From Pleurostoma richardsiae (taxonomy: Eukaryota > Ascomycota > Sordariomycetes > Calosphaeriales > Pleurostomataceae), in contig JANBVO010000010.1 in assembly GCA_030052745.1 (NCBI GenBank), forward strand, positions 801,042 to 865,041: a stretch of 64,000 nt of DNA, in the 5' to 3' direction. A model generated the notes under the pieces. The model saw only the letters and a program-made list of their open reading frames with translations, searched no databases and was not told the origin of the DNA. This document shows, piece by piece, positions 1-11,758 of the stretch. The position numbers were made by a program, and so were the translations under genes. How positions within the stretch are numbered: the stretch's first letter is position 1; each line of letters starts with the position of its first letter.

Positions 1-3000
1 AAAGCATTGCAGCGGGTCTTCTTCATTACCTTGATCCAGCTCCGCGCGGGCCGGTGCGAGCCCGTCCGCGATCTAACGGACGCGCTTCGTCTACGGGAGA
101 AGGCAAGAGGCTGAGCTATCATTGTGTGTTGGTGACCGGATATCTCTGACAAATGCCGACGGCATATTAATAATGAGCGTCCAGATACGATCCGACTAGC
201 AAGATCTAATGGCTGAAGCTGGAAGTCGTACCGGTGACGAGCAATCTGAGGTCTGATATTGACCGGGGAAGGAGAGAGGCTAACTATCATCCATGAGCAT
301 TCGGCACAATGCGCAGGTGCAGGGTTCGCGCAAAGCATCCGTCCAAGCCGGCATATTCTGTGCGACGCGAGCGAGATGGACCAAGCTCTGTCGTTCACCC
401 GCGGCCCCGCCTTCTGCAGAAGACGGACACCATCTCGGTCCCGCACTGACTTTTCCCTGCCCATCATCTCGAGGAGGGGTAGGGGTGGCTTGACAGGGAC
501 GATTGCGAGATGGGGCAGGGATCTTCGCTATCAGACAACGTCGCACGAGTAAGCTGCCACGGCTCTCGCGAGCAGCCATCGTGAACGCCATGGCTGCTGT
601 CGCTTCCCTCACCGTCTCTTCCCTTGTTTCGAGCGAGCACATGTTCCTTGATACACCTGCGTGTGCTTCGATGCAGCTGCCAGGCATCAGGGGGTGCTCT
701 CCTCGCCGGTTGTGATTCATCATAGTGGGACGGCATACGAGCTGTAAGGTACAAGGACTTGTAATCGGTATCTGTGGAAGAAGCCGCCTCTCAAGCATGG
801 CATGTGGCCGCCAGTAACGAGACACACGTATGACGGCCTAGAAGCATGCGGCTACCCGATAGGTGATGGACGCGGCAGGGAGATGGACCGGACCCTATCG
901 GCCGCGGGGTAAAGAAAAGCAGGGACCCCCTCCCATTCCACACATCGTGTATCTCTGTGCAACCATGGTCCGGCCTCTGCTCGCTCAAGGTCTCAATGCG
1001 CTCCGTCCGGCCTCCAAGTGGGATGGATGCTCCACCAGCTGGGCTCGGCCGAAAGGCCAGAAGAGTGCGCGGGTTTGTGATATTGGCGGAGAGGAGGCAA
1101 CAAGATGATATAGATCAGATTGATAGTGCCATCCTGATGAGAACTAGCAGCACGGCCCTTGAAACCCCTTTCTAGGCGAGGACGAATCGGACAGATCGGA
1201 CATGATCAGGGCAACGACCTGGTTGTGCTTGGTCCTCCCCTCCTCCTGTCGATCCGCCGTTGGGAGCCGTGTGCTCGACTTCTGGAGAGGCGCCGCCTCA
1301 AAGAGTCGCACCCGAGCGCAATCTATTCGGATCTCTTCACGCGAGGTACAGACGCCGTCTAGTATGCCTGAGGGGCGTGATAGGGCGGGAGCTAATCTAC
1401 TGCGCGGACCAGGGTCGATGCGGGAGAGAGCTTAGGGTTGACGAGCTTTTTTGACACCGAGTTGGCCGTATCTTCTCTCTGTGACATTGTCCAAGCTGTA
1501 CGAGTACTTTGAGTGTTGTCGTTGTCACGATGGCTGTATGTTGGTCCCTCATGATGGGGAGGTGTAAGTTCCTCTATACATGGACACATGTAGTTGTCAG
1601 TCAGTCAGCTCGTCTAGTTCCATTCTCGTGATAACCTCGAGCCCCGCAGAGTCAACGGACAAGTGAGTGGATGAGCGGACAGCACAACTGTCGTCGACCG
1701 GCCGGTTCCACAGCAACGCATCCCGTGACCCGCAGTCACTGGATACAGACAGTCCGACATAAGACAATGAGGTTGTACCCGAGTCGTGCTGGACTCGTCG
1801 ATATACAATAGGGCAATGGCGGGAAGCAGAATGGGACAACGAGCACGCACAGAGAGCATTCGGTAATCCGTACGGAGTACTCTACCTACCTACATATCAG
1901 TGTGGAGACGGGGGGCATCGAGGCAGGGGTGGTGAGAAGGGGGGTTGGGCGCCGAGAGGTGATCAGCGTCGTGATTGGCAGCCGCTCGGGAAGGCTTGCA
2001 GCGGCTGGACAGGGGGAGCACTCCCAGGCAGCCAATGGCGAGGCTGGCCGGCAGTCTCCAACACAAAACGTCGGCGCTTAAGCCAAAGCTTCTCCATCTC
2101 TGAGGATGGACGTCGAGTCGTCTCCCCTCCATTGAGCGACGTCCCTTCACCCCGCCCCGCCAAAACTCGCCCTCATGCTTCTGCCTTCACAGTCCTGCCG
2201 CCCAACCAGACCTGCTCGCGGCCATGCCGGACGGTGGTAACGAGACCTGCTAGCCGGGCCTAGTCTCATCAAACAACCCGTCCCCCAGCGCTGAGCTCTG
2301 GGAATCGCCCACTCGCCCTGGATCCGGCATCCCTGGAGCGGCCGCGGAATCGAGGCGAGACTGTCAAGTCATGCCATCACCGCTTCGTGTTGCTCGATGC
2401 TCAGGCCGAGGGCTGCGAGGTGCCAATGACAGCGGTCTGAATCACGTACCCATGTAAGGTACGGCGCCGTGTACGCAGTACTCCGTACCTTCGATGCCTC
2501 TGCCCTGTGGAACCACGCCGTCGTTGTCGGTGCGCAAGTGTGTCGGTCACCCTCTCCCCATATCTTCTTCGGCGCTTTGTGGGACCCCGAGGAAAGAGTC
2601 ACAGACAGACAGGACGACCTCAAGACCCAAAATAGAGCGGTGAGCTGCGAGGACAACAGCGCAAGCAGGCATCATGGTTTTCCGTGCTGCTTGCTAGCTT
2701 CAGCAGATATTCCTGTCTCCCACGCTGTCGCTGTCCAGATGACAACGACATGCCACGGAGAAGTGTGCAGACAAGAGGCTAATTATGGCAAATATTGATG
2801 TACCATGTACGTCCGCCTCATGCCTGCCAACCAGGATGAGCTGCTGCATATCCGACCCTTGACCGGATTCACGCTCTCTTACCTCTTTCTCTCTCCTACT
2901 TGCCTTGGGCATGCCGTGGCTTGTCGCCCCCCAAGCCAATGAAGCCGCCGGTCCCCATCTACCCTTGCCCTTCTGCGGGCTAGCTTCACTGTTGCCATGC

Positions 3001-3968
3001 ATCTCTTCTGGGCTTGAGTTAAAGCAGATGTGCGCCGGTCCGTATCCGCTCCAGATTCCACCCGTTCTGTGCATCTATGCGCTAGTTCGCAAACGTAGCG
3101 ATGTAGGGGAGCTCGCTCTAATTTTATATGTCTCCTGCGATCGTCCACTGACAGCTCATGCTTCCGTCGACTTAGGCGCTCAACTCCCGACTTATTTGCT
3201 CCCGCACACCCCCAGCCCGGTCTCGTTGCGTGTTGTGTCCTCTCTTTCTTTTCTGCTTTCTGCAACTCCTGTCTTCCTGCATCCAACCTCGACTAGCCTC
3301 GTCAGAGATCCAGCTGCAAGACAAGCGCCTGCCACACCCACTTGGGGGCAGACAGAGCACTTCTGCGGCACTGCACCCACGAGGCGGGTAACCTATGGTT
3401 GATAGACCGTTGCCGCTCACATCCACCCTCCTGCGCCTACAGCGCCTCCACCTGGCCGTGCGACCCTGACCTTACCCGACATAACCACGCTTGTCCCCCA
3501 ATCCGCCCTCTTTTTGTCTCTCCCACCTAGTCACTCTCTTCGGTATACGACTCCCAGACAGAAGAAGCAATTCACGCCGCCCAGGGAGCACAGGTATCGC
3601 GGGACACAGCAGTCGCCTCCTTGGTCAGCATCGCGTGCCGTATCTAAGCTGCTGCACACATTGATACACGGAACGTGGGGATAGATTCGTCCGGGAACGG
3701 ACAGGAGGTTGTTCCATGTGATGGTCGGGGGCCGAACTGTGTAGCCTTACCGCTCCTCTTGGTTCGTTGCGAAACATCCCGCAGGGGAGACTGCCTTCCA
3801 CCTGGTATGTGCAACATCTCGTGTGCTCTCTACCTCATCACGTCTTCGAGAAGCTCGGGTTGAGCAGTGTAAACCCAGACTGAGCAGCTACCCGACCATT
3901 GTATGCAACTTGCCGGCTAACTGCGTACCGCTTCAGAGGCCGACGGCGAAGGGGATATCATAAGCGCC
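1..3968. other. Intergenic DNA, no gene recognised
   Basis: No open frame here gives a recognisable protein and no tRNA or rRNA signature was seen. Pyrimidine-rich stretches near 2870-2900 and 3480-3545 look like promoter or 5' leader sequence of the WD-repeat gene that follows. An 11-bp motif and its reverse complement occur at 1870-1880 and 2478-2488. A 165-codon open frame at 2905-3402 shows no family resemblance and is probably chance. Confidence 0.5.
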
Positions 3969-6900
3969 ATGTCTTCGGCTCAGGTCGCGAGGACTCGGTC
4001 CATGTCGAACCCCATGTCTTCCTCCAAGGCGCGATCAGCGAACCTGGAAGATTTCACTATGTCGCCGAACAAGATCCCGCGGTACTTTGAGCCGACAGCT
4101 GCAACGGCCTCTATGTTCCTCTATGCTCAGGGGAACTCCGTCGTCTGCTGTCACCACGACACCCTGACGATAGAACGGAGGTTTGCAAGGCACAGCGAGG
4201 AGATTCAAATTCTGGCTGTAGATACCCAGAGTGAGGTGGGGGCCGGAAGACTGGTGGTTAGCTATGACGCGGGCCAGACAGCAATAGTTTGGGACCTGAT
4301 GTCCGGGGATGAAGTGGCTCGCTTTTCGTCCTATGCGCCATTGACAGTCGCTTCGTGGCAGCGAAACGGAAATGTCGCCTTCGGTAAGTCCAAGCACCAA
4401 CTTCTCGGACTCAAGGACGGGAGTCGGAGACTAAGAGTCGTGTAGGCAACACGCAGGGAAACATCATCCTGTTCGAGCCAACCACATCGGAGCATATCTC
4501 GGCTAGGACGATTGATCAAATCGCCGTCACAGCCCTCGCACCATCAGCAGACTGCAGAACATTTGCAATTGGGTGAGTCCTCCTAGTAGCAACCGTGGGG
4601 TTGTCTAAGTCGTGTGACGCCGAGATCTGACCTACGACAGCTATCAAAACGGCTCTCTGTTGATTGCAACCTTGCAGCCAAGGTTTACGATCTTGCACAA
4701 TTTGACGACATCCAGGGGCCCCTCGCCAATTGTTACGCTTGCCTGGCATGCCTCCTCGTCGAGGCAGAAATCGGACATGTTGGCGGTTCAGACTAACGAT
4801 GGAGACCTGCGTGTATGGAGCGTATCCAAGGCGTATAACAATTCAGACCCCGCAAAGGTGGTCAGGATCTTGAAGAAATCAGAGAACTATCTGACAGGGC
4901 CGAATTGGATGGGATGGTCAAAGAACGGGCGGATTATCCAACACTCAGAAAGGTGCGACTCGTTCCATACCCTTGCTGAAGTTAGTAGAGAACCGTGATA
5001 CTAACTCGAATGCTTGTATAGCGAAACTCTGTCGTGGGATGTTCGGACAAAACATGTCACATTTGACAGCATCCCAACCTTCGACCACGTCCGGGGTCTA
5101 GCCGTCTACGGCCCAGGGGCGAGCCTGTTCACCCTAGGTGCGAATAACACGGTCCAGCAATACGATCTTAATGCTCCATCTATGATGGTAGCTAATGTTC
5201 AGCACCCGAATATCTTGCCGCCTTCACCTCCTGTGTCAATCGAAGAGCAGGACAAAGGTATCTCAGTCAGTGCCAGTGCAAGTGCCTCTGAGTCTGAGGC
5301 TGGCTCTATCCAGATAAGCATGGACATTTCCGAGAGCGACGACGACCGGGCCTCTCCTTTTGCCCGCCTCGTCAAAGGCGTTGAACAAGCGTCTAGCCAG
5401 GATGAGCTCTACCGGACGGCCAGTCCTGCCTCTAGTCGCAGTGGCGTCTCAGACGTCTCGGGATCATCGACAAGCTCTCGAACACCGGGCCAGTATCCGG
5501 CGTCGATGAGATCTCGCGGCTTGACTGAGGCTACTTACATCTCCGCTGGCTCATCCATCCGATCCTCTGCATTACCCTACAGAGAAAAGCCAGAGAAGGA
5601 TTCGTTCTCGATCAGCAGTCTCAGTTCCGTGTCGTTGGGCTCGTCTATCCATCGTAGCCGGCATAGGCCGTCACGCTTACGGCACGAGGTCCCGCGCAGC
5701 CCTCAGGATTCCAAGGTTACGGATCTTTTCAAATTCACGCGAAGCCGCCTCAGTGATGTGCCGTATAAGAGACCACCCATGATGGATAGCAGCCGTCTCA
5801 CCAACGATGACCTGCGCCATCAAATGCTCAGCACGATTTTTGGATGGAACAGGGAAGTCGAAGATCTTATCCGTGACGAGATGTCCCGCCATCCCGCTGG
5901 CTCGCCAGCGCGAATTCTCCTGTCGAAATGGCTGGGTGACATTGATGCGAACGTTATGGCCGCCAGCTCTGAGAACATGACGTCTTCAGACTGGATGCTT
6001 CTAGCACTCAGTGGGATAGGTGGGCAGGCTTCTCAGCATAAGATTGGCCGGGCATATGTCCAGAGACTTCTTGAAAACGGTGACATCCATGCCGCTGCAG
6101 CAATCTTGATAGGCATGGGAGATGAGACTGAAGCCATTGAGATCTATCTCGCTCACAAGAAGCACTTGGAGGCGCTTATTCTGGCTTGCCTCTCATTCCC
6201 GTCTGTTTGGGAAAGGCAAGCTCAGATCATCAAGAAGTGGGGAGAATGGGCAATACAGCATGGGCATCAGCAGCTGGCGATACGCTGGTAAGTAATATGA
6301 AGCCTGGGAAGCCTCTGCGTTCAATGAGCTAACATACTCGACAGCTTTGCTTGCACCGGAAAGGAATCCACTGAGCCCTGGACGTCACCTTCGGCAGCAC
6401 AGGTCACTTTCCAGACGATTACTCCAAGTATTCCGGAGGTCCTCAGCCCTCCGCTGTCTCCGCCTGGCTTGAATCGTGGTCCCCAAAGGAGCATCGCCAA
6501 ATCATCAGCTCTGAAGTTGATCACTTCTTTTGGCGAGCAGAGTGCGAAGTCCAAGTTCTTCTCGTCGGGTGATGGCGGGCAGACGCCTATCGCTGCTGGT
6601 GTCACTCCGATAGCCGAGTCCGCAGTCTCGCCTGGTGCCTTTGATGTGACGACGGCGTTCATCCGACCGTCCCAGCGCAGTGCCTTCAACACCCCGAATT
6701 CCGCACGCTCAAATACCACGACTTTCAGTCGTGGCCGTCTTCCCTCCATTGGGGAACTGCCTCAGGACGTGAACCCTCGCTCGTTGAAGACAGGAGAACT
6801 CCCGACGCCTCCTGTCGGCTCGCCAGCCGGCAGCAATCTGACCTCGGATGGTAATCTATCAATGGGACTCTCACTACAAAGAGCTGCGACTGCTAGCCCA

Positions 6901-9153
6901 ATGATGATGAGAGAGACGCACCGTAAGAGGGACCCGCCGCCACCCTCCCCTTCTCCTGCTTCTATGGCGGTTCTTATGGAAGGTCGGGCGAGCCGCAACG
7001 GAGCCCGTGCTCGCAGACCGGACACCCTTGGCGAGCTTAAGCTACCGTCCATTGACAATGCCGTCACGAGCGACGTGACGTCTCCAGAGCAATCAGTCAC
7101 GTCCTCTACCCGCTTTCATTGGCCCACGAGGCGGCGCGGGCCGGCCTCAATATCGAGCTCAATCACCTCTACCTCTAGCGTCTCTAGGCGTGGCCATCAC
7201 CACGGTGGCAAGAGCGTCGATGACTATATCCACAGCTTGGATGCTGCTAAGACGCGGCCCCGCGGAAGCAGCCGCGAGGGTCGCCATAAGCCCCGAGAGG
7301 GCAGCAGCAGTCGCAAGGCAAAGTCAAGGGAGCCATCCGAAGAACGTGGACGCACTTCATCTCGCGCCTACACGCCTAAGACTGGGAAGCGATCACCTAG
7401 ATCGCCGGTTCCAATGTCGCCAGAGGACCTGCTTAATCTGAGCACGCCAAAGTTCAACGAGATGAGGCTAAATGAGCCCAGCCTGCCAGCTGATGACGCT
7501 GAGCCGCAGACCGTCAGGAAGTCTACAAGCGTCATTCGGCATACGTCCAAGCCGCGCACTCGCAGCCGTGCTTCGAGCCGTGGCTCGGAGAAACCAGAGA
7601 GACGACCGACCCCTCTCGAGAGACGGCCAACTCCCATCGAGGTCCCCCGTGGACGCAACAACACGAGAGAGGGCTCTGTTGTGCGTTCACCATCCTCTCC
7701 TCTTCCTATGGCTGCAAATGCCCAGCACTTCTACGGATCTGAGGACGAGGACGATTTCAAAAAGGCAGTGGAGTCTCAGGAGAAGTTCCGTCAGAAGAAC
7801 AACCGCAGCGGTGCTGCGAGGGAGAGGTCGTCGAGCCGGCCGCCTGGGAACGCGAGAGAATCGCCCGAGAACAGAACTCGTACGCCGGCGGCGCGGGAAC
7901 CCTCTACGAGCGAGCATGTAGGCGACCTGAAGAGGATGAAGGATGAGAGACAGGCCAAGAAGGAGGCTGCAGCTCGTGAGCTCGAGGAGCGGCGCAAGTC
8001 ACTCGCCAGACGTCCATTGGCTCCTATGATTCCTCATCCCGATGAGCTTTCCCCTGCCATCTCACGGCCGCCCAGTGCTTTTGAACTTGCAAGCACGGCA
8101 TTTGTGTCTCCAAAGGAGCTGCCCAGCCGAAGCCGGACTGCTGATCCCGAGAAGACGAGGAGCATGTACGCAAACCAGCCCACTCGCCCTTCTATCGGAC
8201 TTCCGGCGACGCCCAAGGCTATGCGATTGATTCTGGAGGCGGACCACTCCAAGGGTTCGGCCCCGACGGTCCCGCCAGTCCCCGTGACATTTGCACAGGC
8301 GGCATCGCCATCATCGTCGCGCCAGAACTCACCCGAAAAGGAGACGGCACCACTTGAGGGGCTCACCCTGCTGCCATCCACGGTCTACCAGCCTCCCTCA
8401 CGTCCGCCGCCTCGCTCCATGTCGGCTCCGCCCGAGGAGCCCGTCGCGCCTCAGTCACTGCAAGGTGGCAACACCAAGCTCCAGCGTGGTCATTCCCTCC
8501 GAAAGCTAAGCACTCCGGACGCCCACGACGTTCGCTACACCCGAGCAGCCAGTGCCATGATCGATAGGACATCGCGTCGACCATCTCAGGACGATCAGAT
8601 CCCGCCCCCGCCACCCCCGCCACCTCCAATTCTGAAGGAGCTGCAACACCTTGCGATGCCCCCGCCGCCGCCACCAGCTCCCCTCCCTTACGCGGCTGGG
8701 GAGCGACCCGTAGTCTACGGTGGACAGACATCGGGGATGATCGAGATCGTGATGGACGACGACCAAGTCCCCGCGGCGCAGCCCGCCAGTGATGTGAACG
8801 TCCCCATCCTTGCCCCGCCGGCGCCGCCCCAGTCTCGCGGTCACCAGCGCGGCCGTAGCAGCGTCGACACCAGCATCTCGGGTCGCATCTCCCGGGCCAC
8901 CGACCGCATGCGCTCCGCCAGCCGAGGGCGCAACAGCTCCTCGGTGGTCAACCGGAACAAGTCTCCCGAGGGATTGGCTCCGTACGAGAGCATCCCAGTG
9001 CCGGCGAACTACCAGCTCCGCCAGGACGTCGCTGCACCGTACGAGAGCGTGCCGCCGCCGCAGAGCTTCCAGAGCCGGCCTGAGATCAAGTCGCCGGTCG
9101 AGCAGCGCCATCTGGACTGGCCTACTGGGCTGCGTAAGAACGAGATGATCTAG
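3969..9153 (+). CDS. Large WD-repeat protein with helical middle and disordered Ser/Arg/Pro-rich tail
   Basis: Five exons were reconstructed: 3969-4383, 4446-4572, 4641-4952, 5022-6287 and 6345-9153. All junctions keep frame, introns are 57-69 bp, and the product is 1642 aa. Roughly residues 30-350 read as WD40-type blades (segments ending in IVWDL and LRVWSV are visible). Residues about 590-710 are helical and Ala/Leu-rich, resembling an alpha-solenoid. The remaining 900 residues are low complexity: a basic Ser/Arg-rich part (about 990-1160), a charged helix with EELEERRKSLARR-like composition, and polyproline runs near 1459-1490. Similar fungal proteins are usually annotated only as WD-repeat or mucin-like. 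A propeller followed by a solenoid is the architecture of coat and scaffold proteins, but that role is inference. The start is the first ATG of the open exon; an extra upstream exon cannot be excluded. Confidence 0.85.
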
Positions 9154-9793
9154 TGGCAATCTGTTTCATGTACTGCGCGCAGACAGAAGATATCCTTTCT
9201 CAACCACTCCTTCCTGCTCATAGTAACTCGTTTATCCTTCGATTCTCCTGCATGGCGACTGGCGTTTTCTCGCAAACCGAAATGATACCGAAACCCCAAA
9301 CCACGGGAATGGCAATACACGTCTCGGACGAATGGGGGGGTTCGGGGAGAGAAAATACACACGTATCTCAGGGGTATAGCTGCCCTTCCTATTAGTCTCG
9401 ACGTTTTATCTTCAGCAAATCCCCATCTTATCCCCCGCCGGCAGCAGGGGCCTTACCTAGCGACAGCGATTTTCCTCGTGGTACTCTGGACTCTTTTGAC
9501 GACGGTCGATATCCTTCTCCTGCTTACTAGAACTCTTTGTATAATTCGATACCATCCTTATATCCTATTATACCATGGCATTTCTGTCTGGGGCTTTTGC
9601 TCAGCCCGGCTCGGGGCGTCTGCCTTCCTGACAACCTTTTTACGAATGATGATGAACTGTTGAGAGCGAGAGGGGTGGAAAGGGAGGGAGGACGAGGACA
9701 TACAAACAACGTGTATTCTTACTTTCTGTCTTCCCTTCGCGGACCGAAGGAGCCATGGTGTTATTTTGTGAGCTGGGGGAGATGCAGGCAAGG

Positions 9794-9811
9794 GTGTGTG
9801 CGTGTGTGTGT
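9794..9811. repeat. GT microsatellite, interrupted once
   Basis: Alternating GT run with a single C interruption in the 3' flank of the WD-repeat gene. Confidence 0.8.
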
Positions 9812-10600
9812 CGAGGCTAGCAGAGACGGAAATGAGGCAACTGGAAAACCCGGCAGAGGCTGTCAAAAATACACTTTGAGCTCGGGAGAATATAATGCTG
9901 CCTCACGGCATCTGGCAAATTGAATGATATCACCGTGGCACTAGCAAATCCTGTCTCTCCTCTATACTTGTCTCTATTATGGATGAAAGATGCTGTGTGT
10001 GAAGGTAGGCAACGATTGCCACCTACCACGCACCCATGCCGAGCCTTCGCGATGCTATCCCCGGCCCGCATGCTGGGCGCCCACGTTCAATTCCGCAGTC
10101 CGTATGCATCTTTTGCGCGCTCCGGACCACGTAGAGCGAGAGAGAAAAGAGACACAAGAATACGAAGAAATCATGAAGTAAGAAAGAAGAAAATAGACTG
10201 ATGGATGACTGAGATATATAAAAGTGTTGGCCGGATGGATGGCGGAAGGTTGGTGGGCAAAAGAAAAAGAAACAAAAAAAGGAGTGGGCATCTCCATCTC
10301 AGCCCGCTATTCCAAGCCCCTAACGATCGTAATCCAGCGCGCCATGCGACAGTGAAGATGCCTCTGCAGAGTGAAACCTCCCTCAAGTGTCGTCTTCATT
10401 GCTTAGGGCCACGCGCAGCAATCGCAGGTTACCCGTGCGAGTGGGTGGCCACTGCAGCATTCGTGCTGGGCGCCGTTAGAGGGATCTAACGGAAATGGAA
10501 TAGCGAAAGGAGAATTGTGAAAGCCGCCTTCCGAAATGACCACTACAGCCAGGATTTCGCGTCCATAATTGGCATTATAAGGGCTACCCGCTCGTGGCAG

Positions 10601-10615
10601 CCAATCTCACACGTG
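10601..10615. promoter_or_regulatory. CCAAT box followed by CACGTG E-box
   Basis: CCAATC at 10601-10606 and CACGTG at 10610-10615 lie about 245-260 bp upstream of the PIG-H start codon. CCAAT is the site of the HAP/CBF complex and CACGTG of bHLH factors such as Cbf1. Function here is inferred from sequence match and position only. Confidence 0.4.
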
Positions 10616-10859
10616 ACTTCGCGTGGAGAGCTTTTACAGCTGGCAGCCAGCTGGCACTATAGACAGTTATGCATAGGTACGATACATGTCAACTTTGAGT
10701 TCTACAGTCTGCGCACCTCAGCAGCAATGGCAACCCGATGATGTCTAGACACACGGTACAGAACCAGTGTGAGATCGACAATCTCTACGCCATATTGGTA
10801 TTCCTTCCATCAATGCCATCAGCCATTCCCTGCGCCTTCAGCACTAGCAGCAGCGCGCA

Positions 10860-11573
10860 ATGCTGACCACGGCGCCCTACCTGCGCGTCCGGCGGCCCTC
10901 GCCAACCACGGCCGAGTTCATCGTGACGACCTGCCCCCCGCCGACCCTCCCGCTGCGCCTGCTGCTCTTCCTCGTCTTCCTGGGCCGTATCCTGCTCGCC
11001 ATCTCCGTCGCCCTGCTGCTCTACTCCTCCTGGGCACTCTCGCCCTTCAGCACCACCACCTCAGGGCGTTCGCGTCTATCCACTACCAACGCCGCCGACC
11101 CGCCGCCCTCCCTCTTCTCCAGCGACTTCATCTGGTACGCCCTCCGCGCCGCCCATACCTCGCCCGCGGGCCAGGCCCTCCACCGCCTCGCGGCGCAGAC
11201 CCCCGCGGTGGTCCTCCTGCCCGCCTGCGCCGCGGCGCTGTGGCTGACGGCGCTGCGCGCCCACACGACCGAGTCGCTGCTGGTGCTGCGCGGGCTGGGC
11301 ATCCAGACCAGCTCCTCGGGCGCGACGTACCTGGGATGGGCGGGCACGCGCTTCATCCCCACGGAGAAGATCCGCGACGTCCTCATCAACGAGGCCTTCC
11401 GGGGGTTCGAGGTCCGGCACTACCTGGTCGTGGTGGTGGAGGGCGAGGAGGAGCTGGTGGTGGTGTTCCCGCGGCTGCTGCCGCGGCGGAGGATCGTGGA
11501 GGCCGTGTGGAGGGGGGCGAGGGCGTGTCTGTATGATCCTGATGGGGCGAAGAGGGTGGATGAGAAGGGGTGA
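10860..11573 (+). CDS. GPI15: PIG-H / Gpi15, subunit of GPI-GlcNAc transferase
   Basis: Single-exon gene for 237 aa. PIG-H is a non-catalytic subunit of the ER-membrane complex that transfers GlcNAc to phosphatidylinositol, the first step of GPI-anchor synthesis. Residues about 28-58 form a strong hydrophobic hairpin (LLLFLVFLGRILLAISVALL) and a second hydrophobic stretch lies near 117-130. The C-terminal half carries the family signature: an ESLLVLRGLGIQ strand, FIPTEKIRDVLINE, then YLVVVVEGEEELVVVFP and a terminal Arg-rich helix. Length fits fungal homologues. The gene is convergent with the pseudouridine synthase gene, with only 185 bp between stop codons. Codons are strongly GC-ending. 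The identification rests on the PIG-H domain pattern and membrane topology. Confidence 0.9.
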   Translation: MLTTAPYLRVRRPSPTTAEFIVTTCPPPTLPLRLLLFLVFLGRILLAISVALLLYSSWALSPFSTTTSGRSRLSTTNAADPPPSLFSSDFIWYALRAAHTSPAGQALHRLAAQTPAVVLLPACAAALWLTALRAHTTESLLVLRGLGIQTSSSGATYLGWAGTRFIPTEKIRDVLINEAFRGFEVRHYLVVVVEGEEELVVVFPRLLPRRRIVEAVWRGARACLYDPDGAKRVDEKG

Positions 11574-11758
11574 GAAAACTGGAAGGGTTGGAAAAGGAGG
11601 AGGAAAGTCAATGGTTGTACATATGTCCATGTTGTACAAAGACGCTGAGCGTTCTATACGCAAAATACAGGTTTTTCCAGGACTCCTCCCTGATGCTTCC
11701 GTACCATGCTCGCTTTTAGTTCCACTACCATATGCAAGAGCTCGCCCTTTGGACCGCC

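Larger units (their letters stand above)
9154..10859. other. Intergenic: 3' flank of WD gene and promoter of PIG-H gene
   Basis: No gene was recognised. The stretch holds a GT microsatellite (9794-9811), an A-rich patch near 10258-10282, a TATA-like ATATATAAAA around 10213-10222, and a CCAAT plus CACGTG pair about 250 bp before the next start codon. Confidence 0.5.

Noticed and set aside
2905-3402. 165-codon plus-strand open frame upstream of the WD gene
   Set aside because: Composition is that of a pyrimidine-rich leader read through; no conserved features.
8506-9159. 217-codon minus-strand open frame opposite the WD-gene tail
   Set aside because: Shadow of the low-complexity coding tail; no family resemblance.
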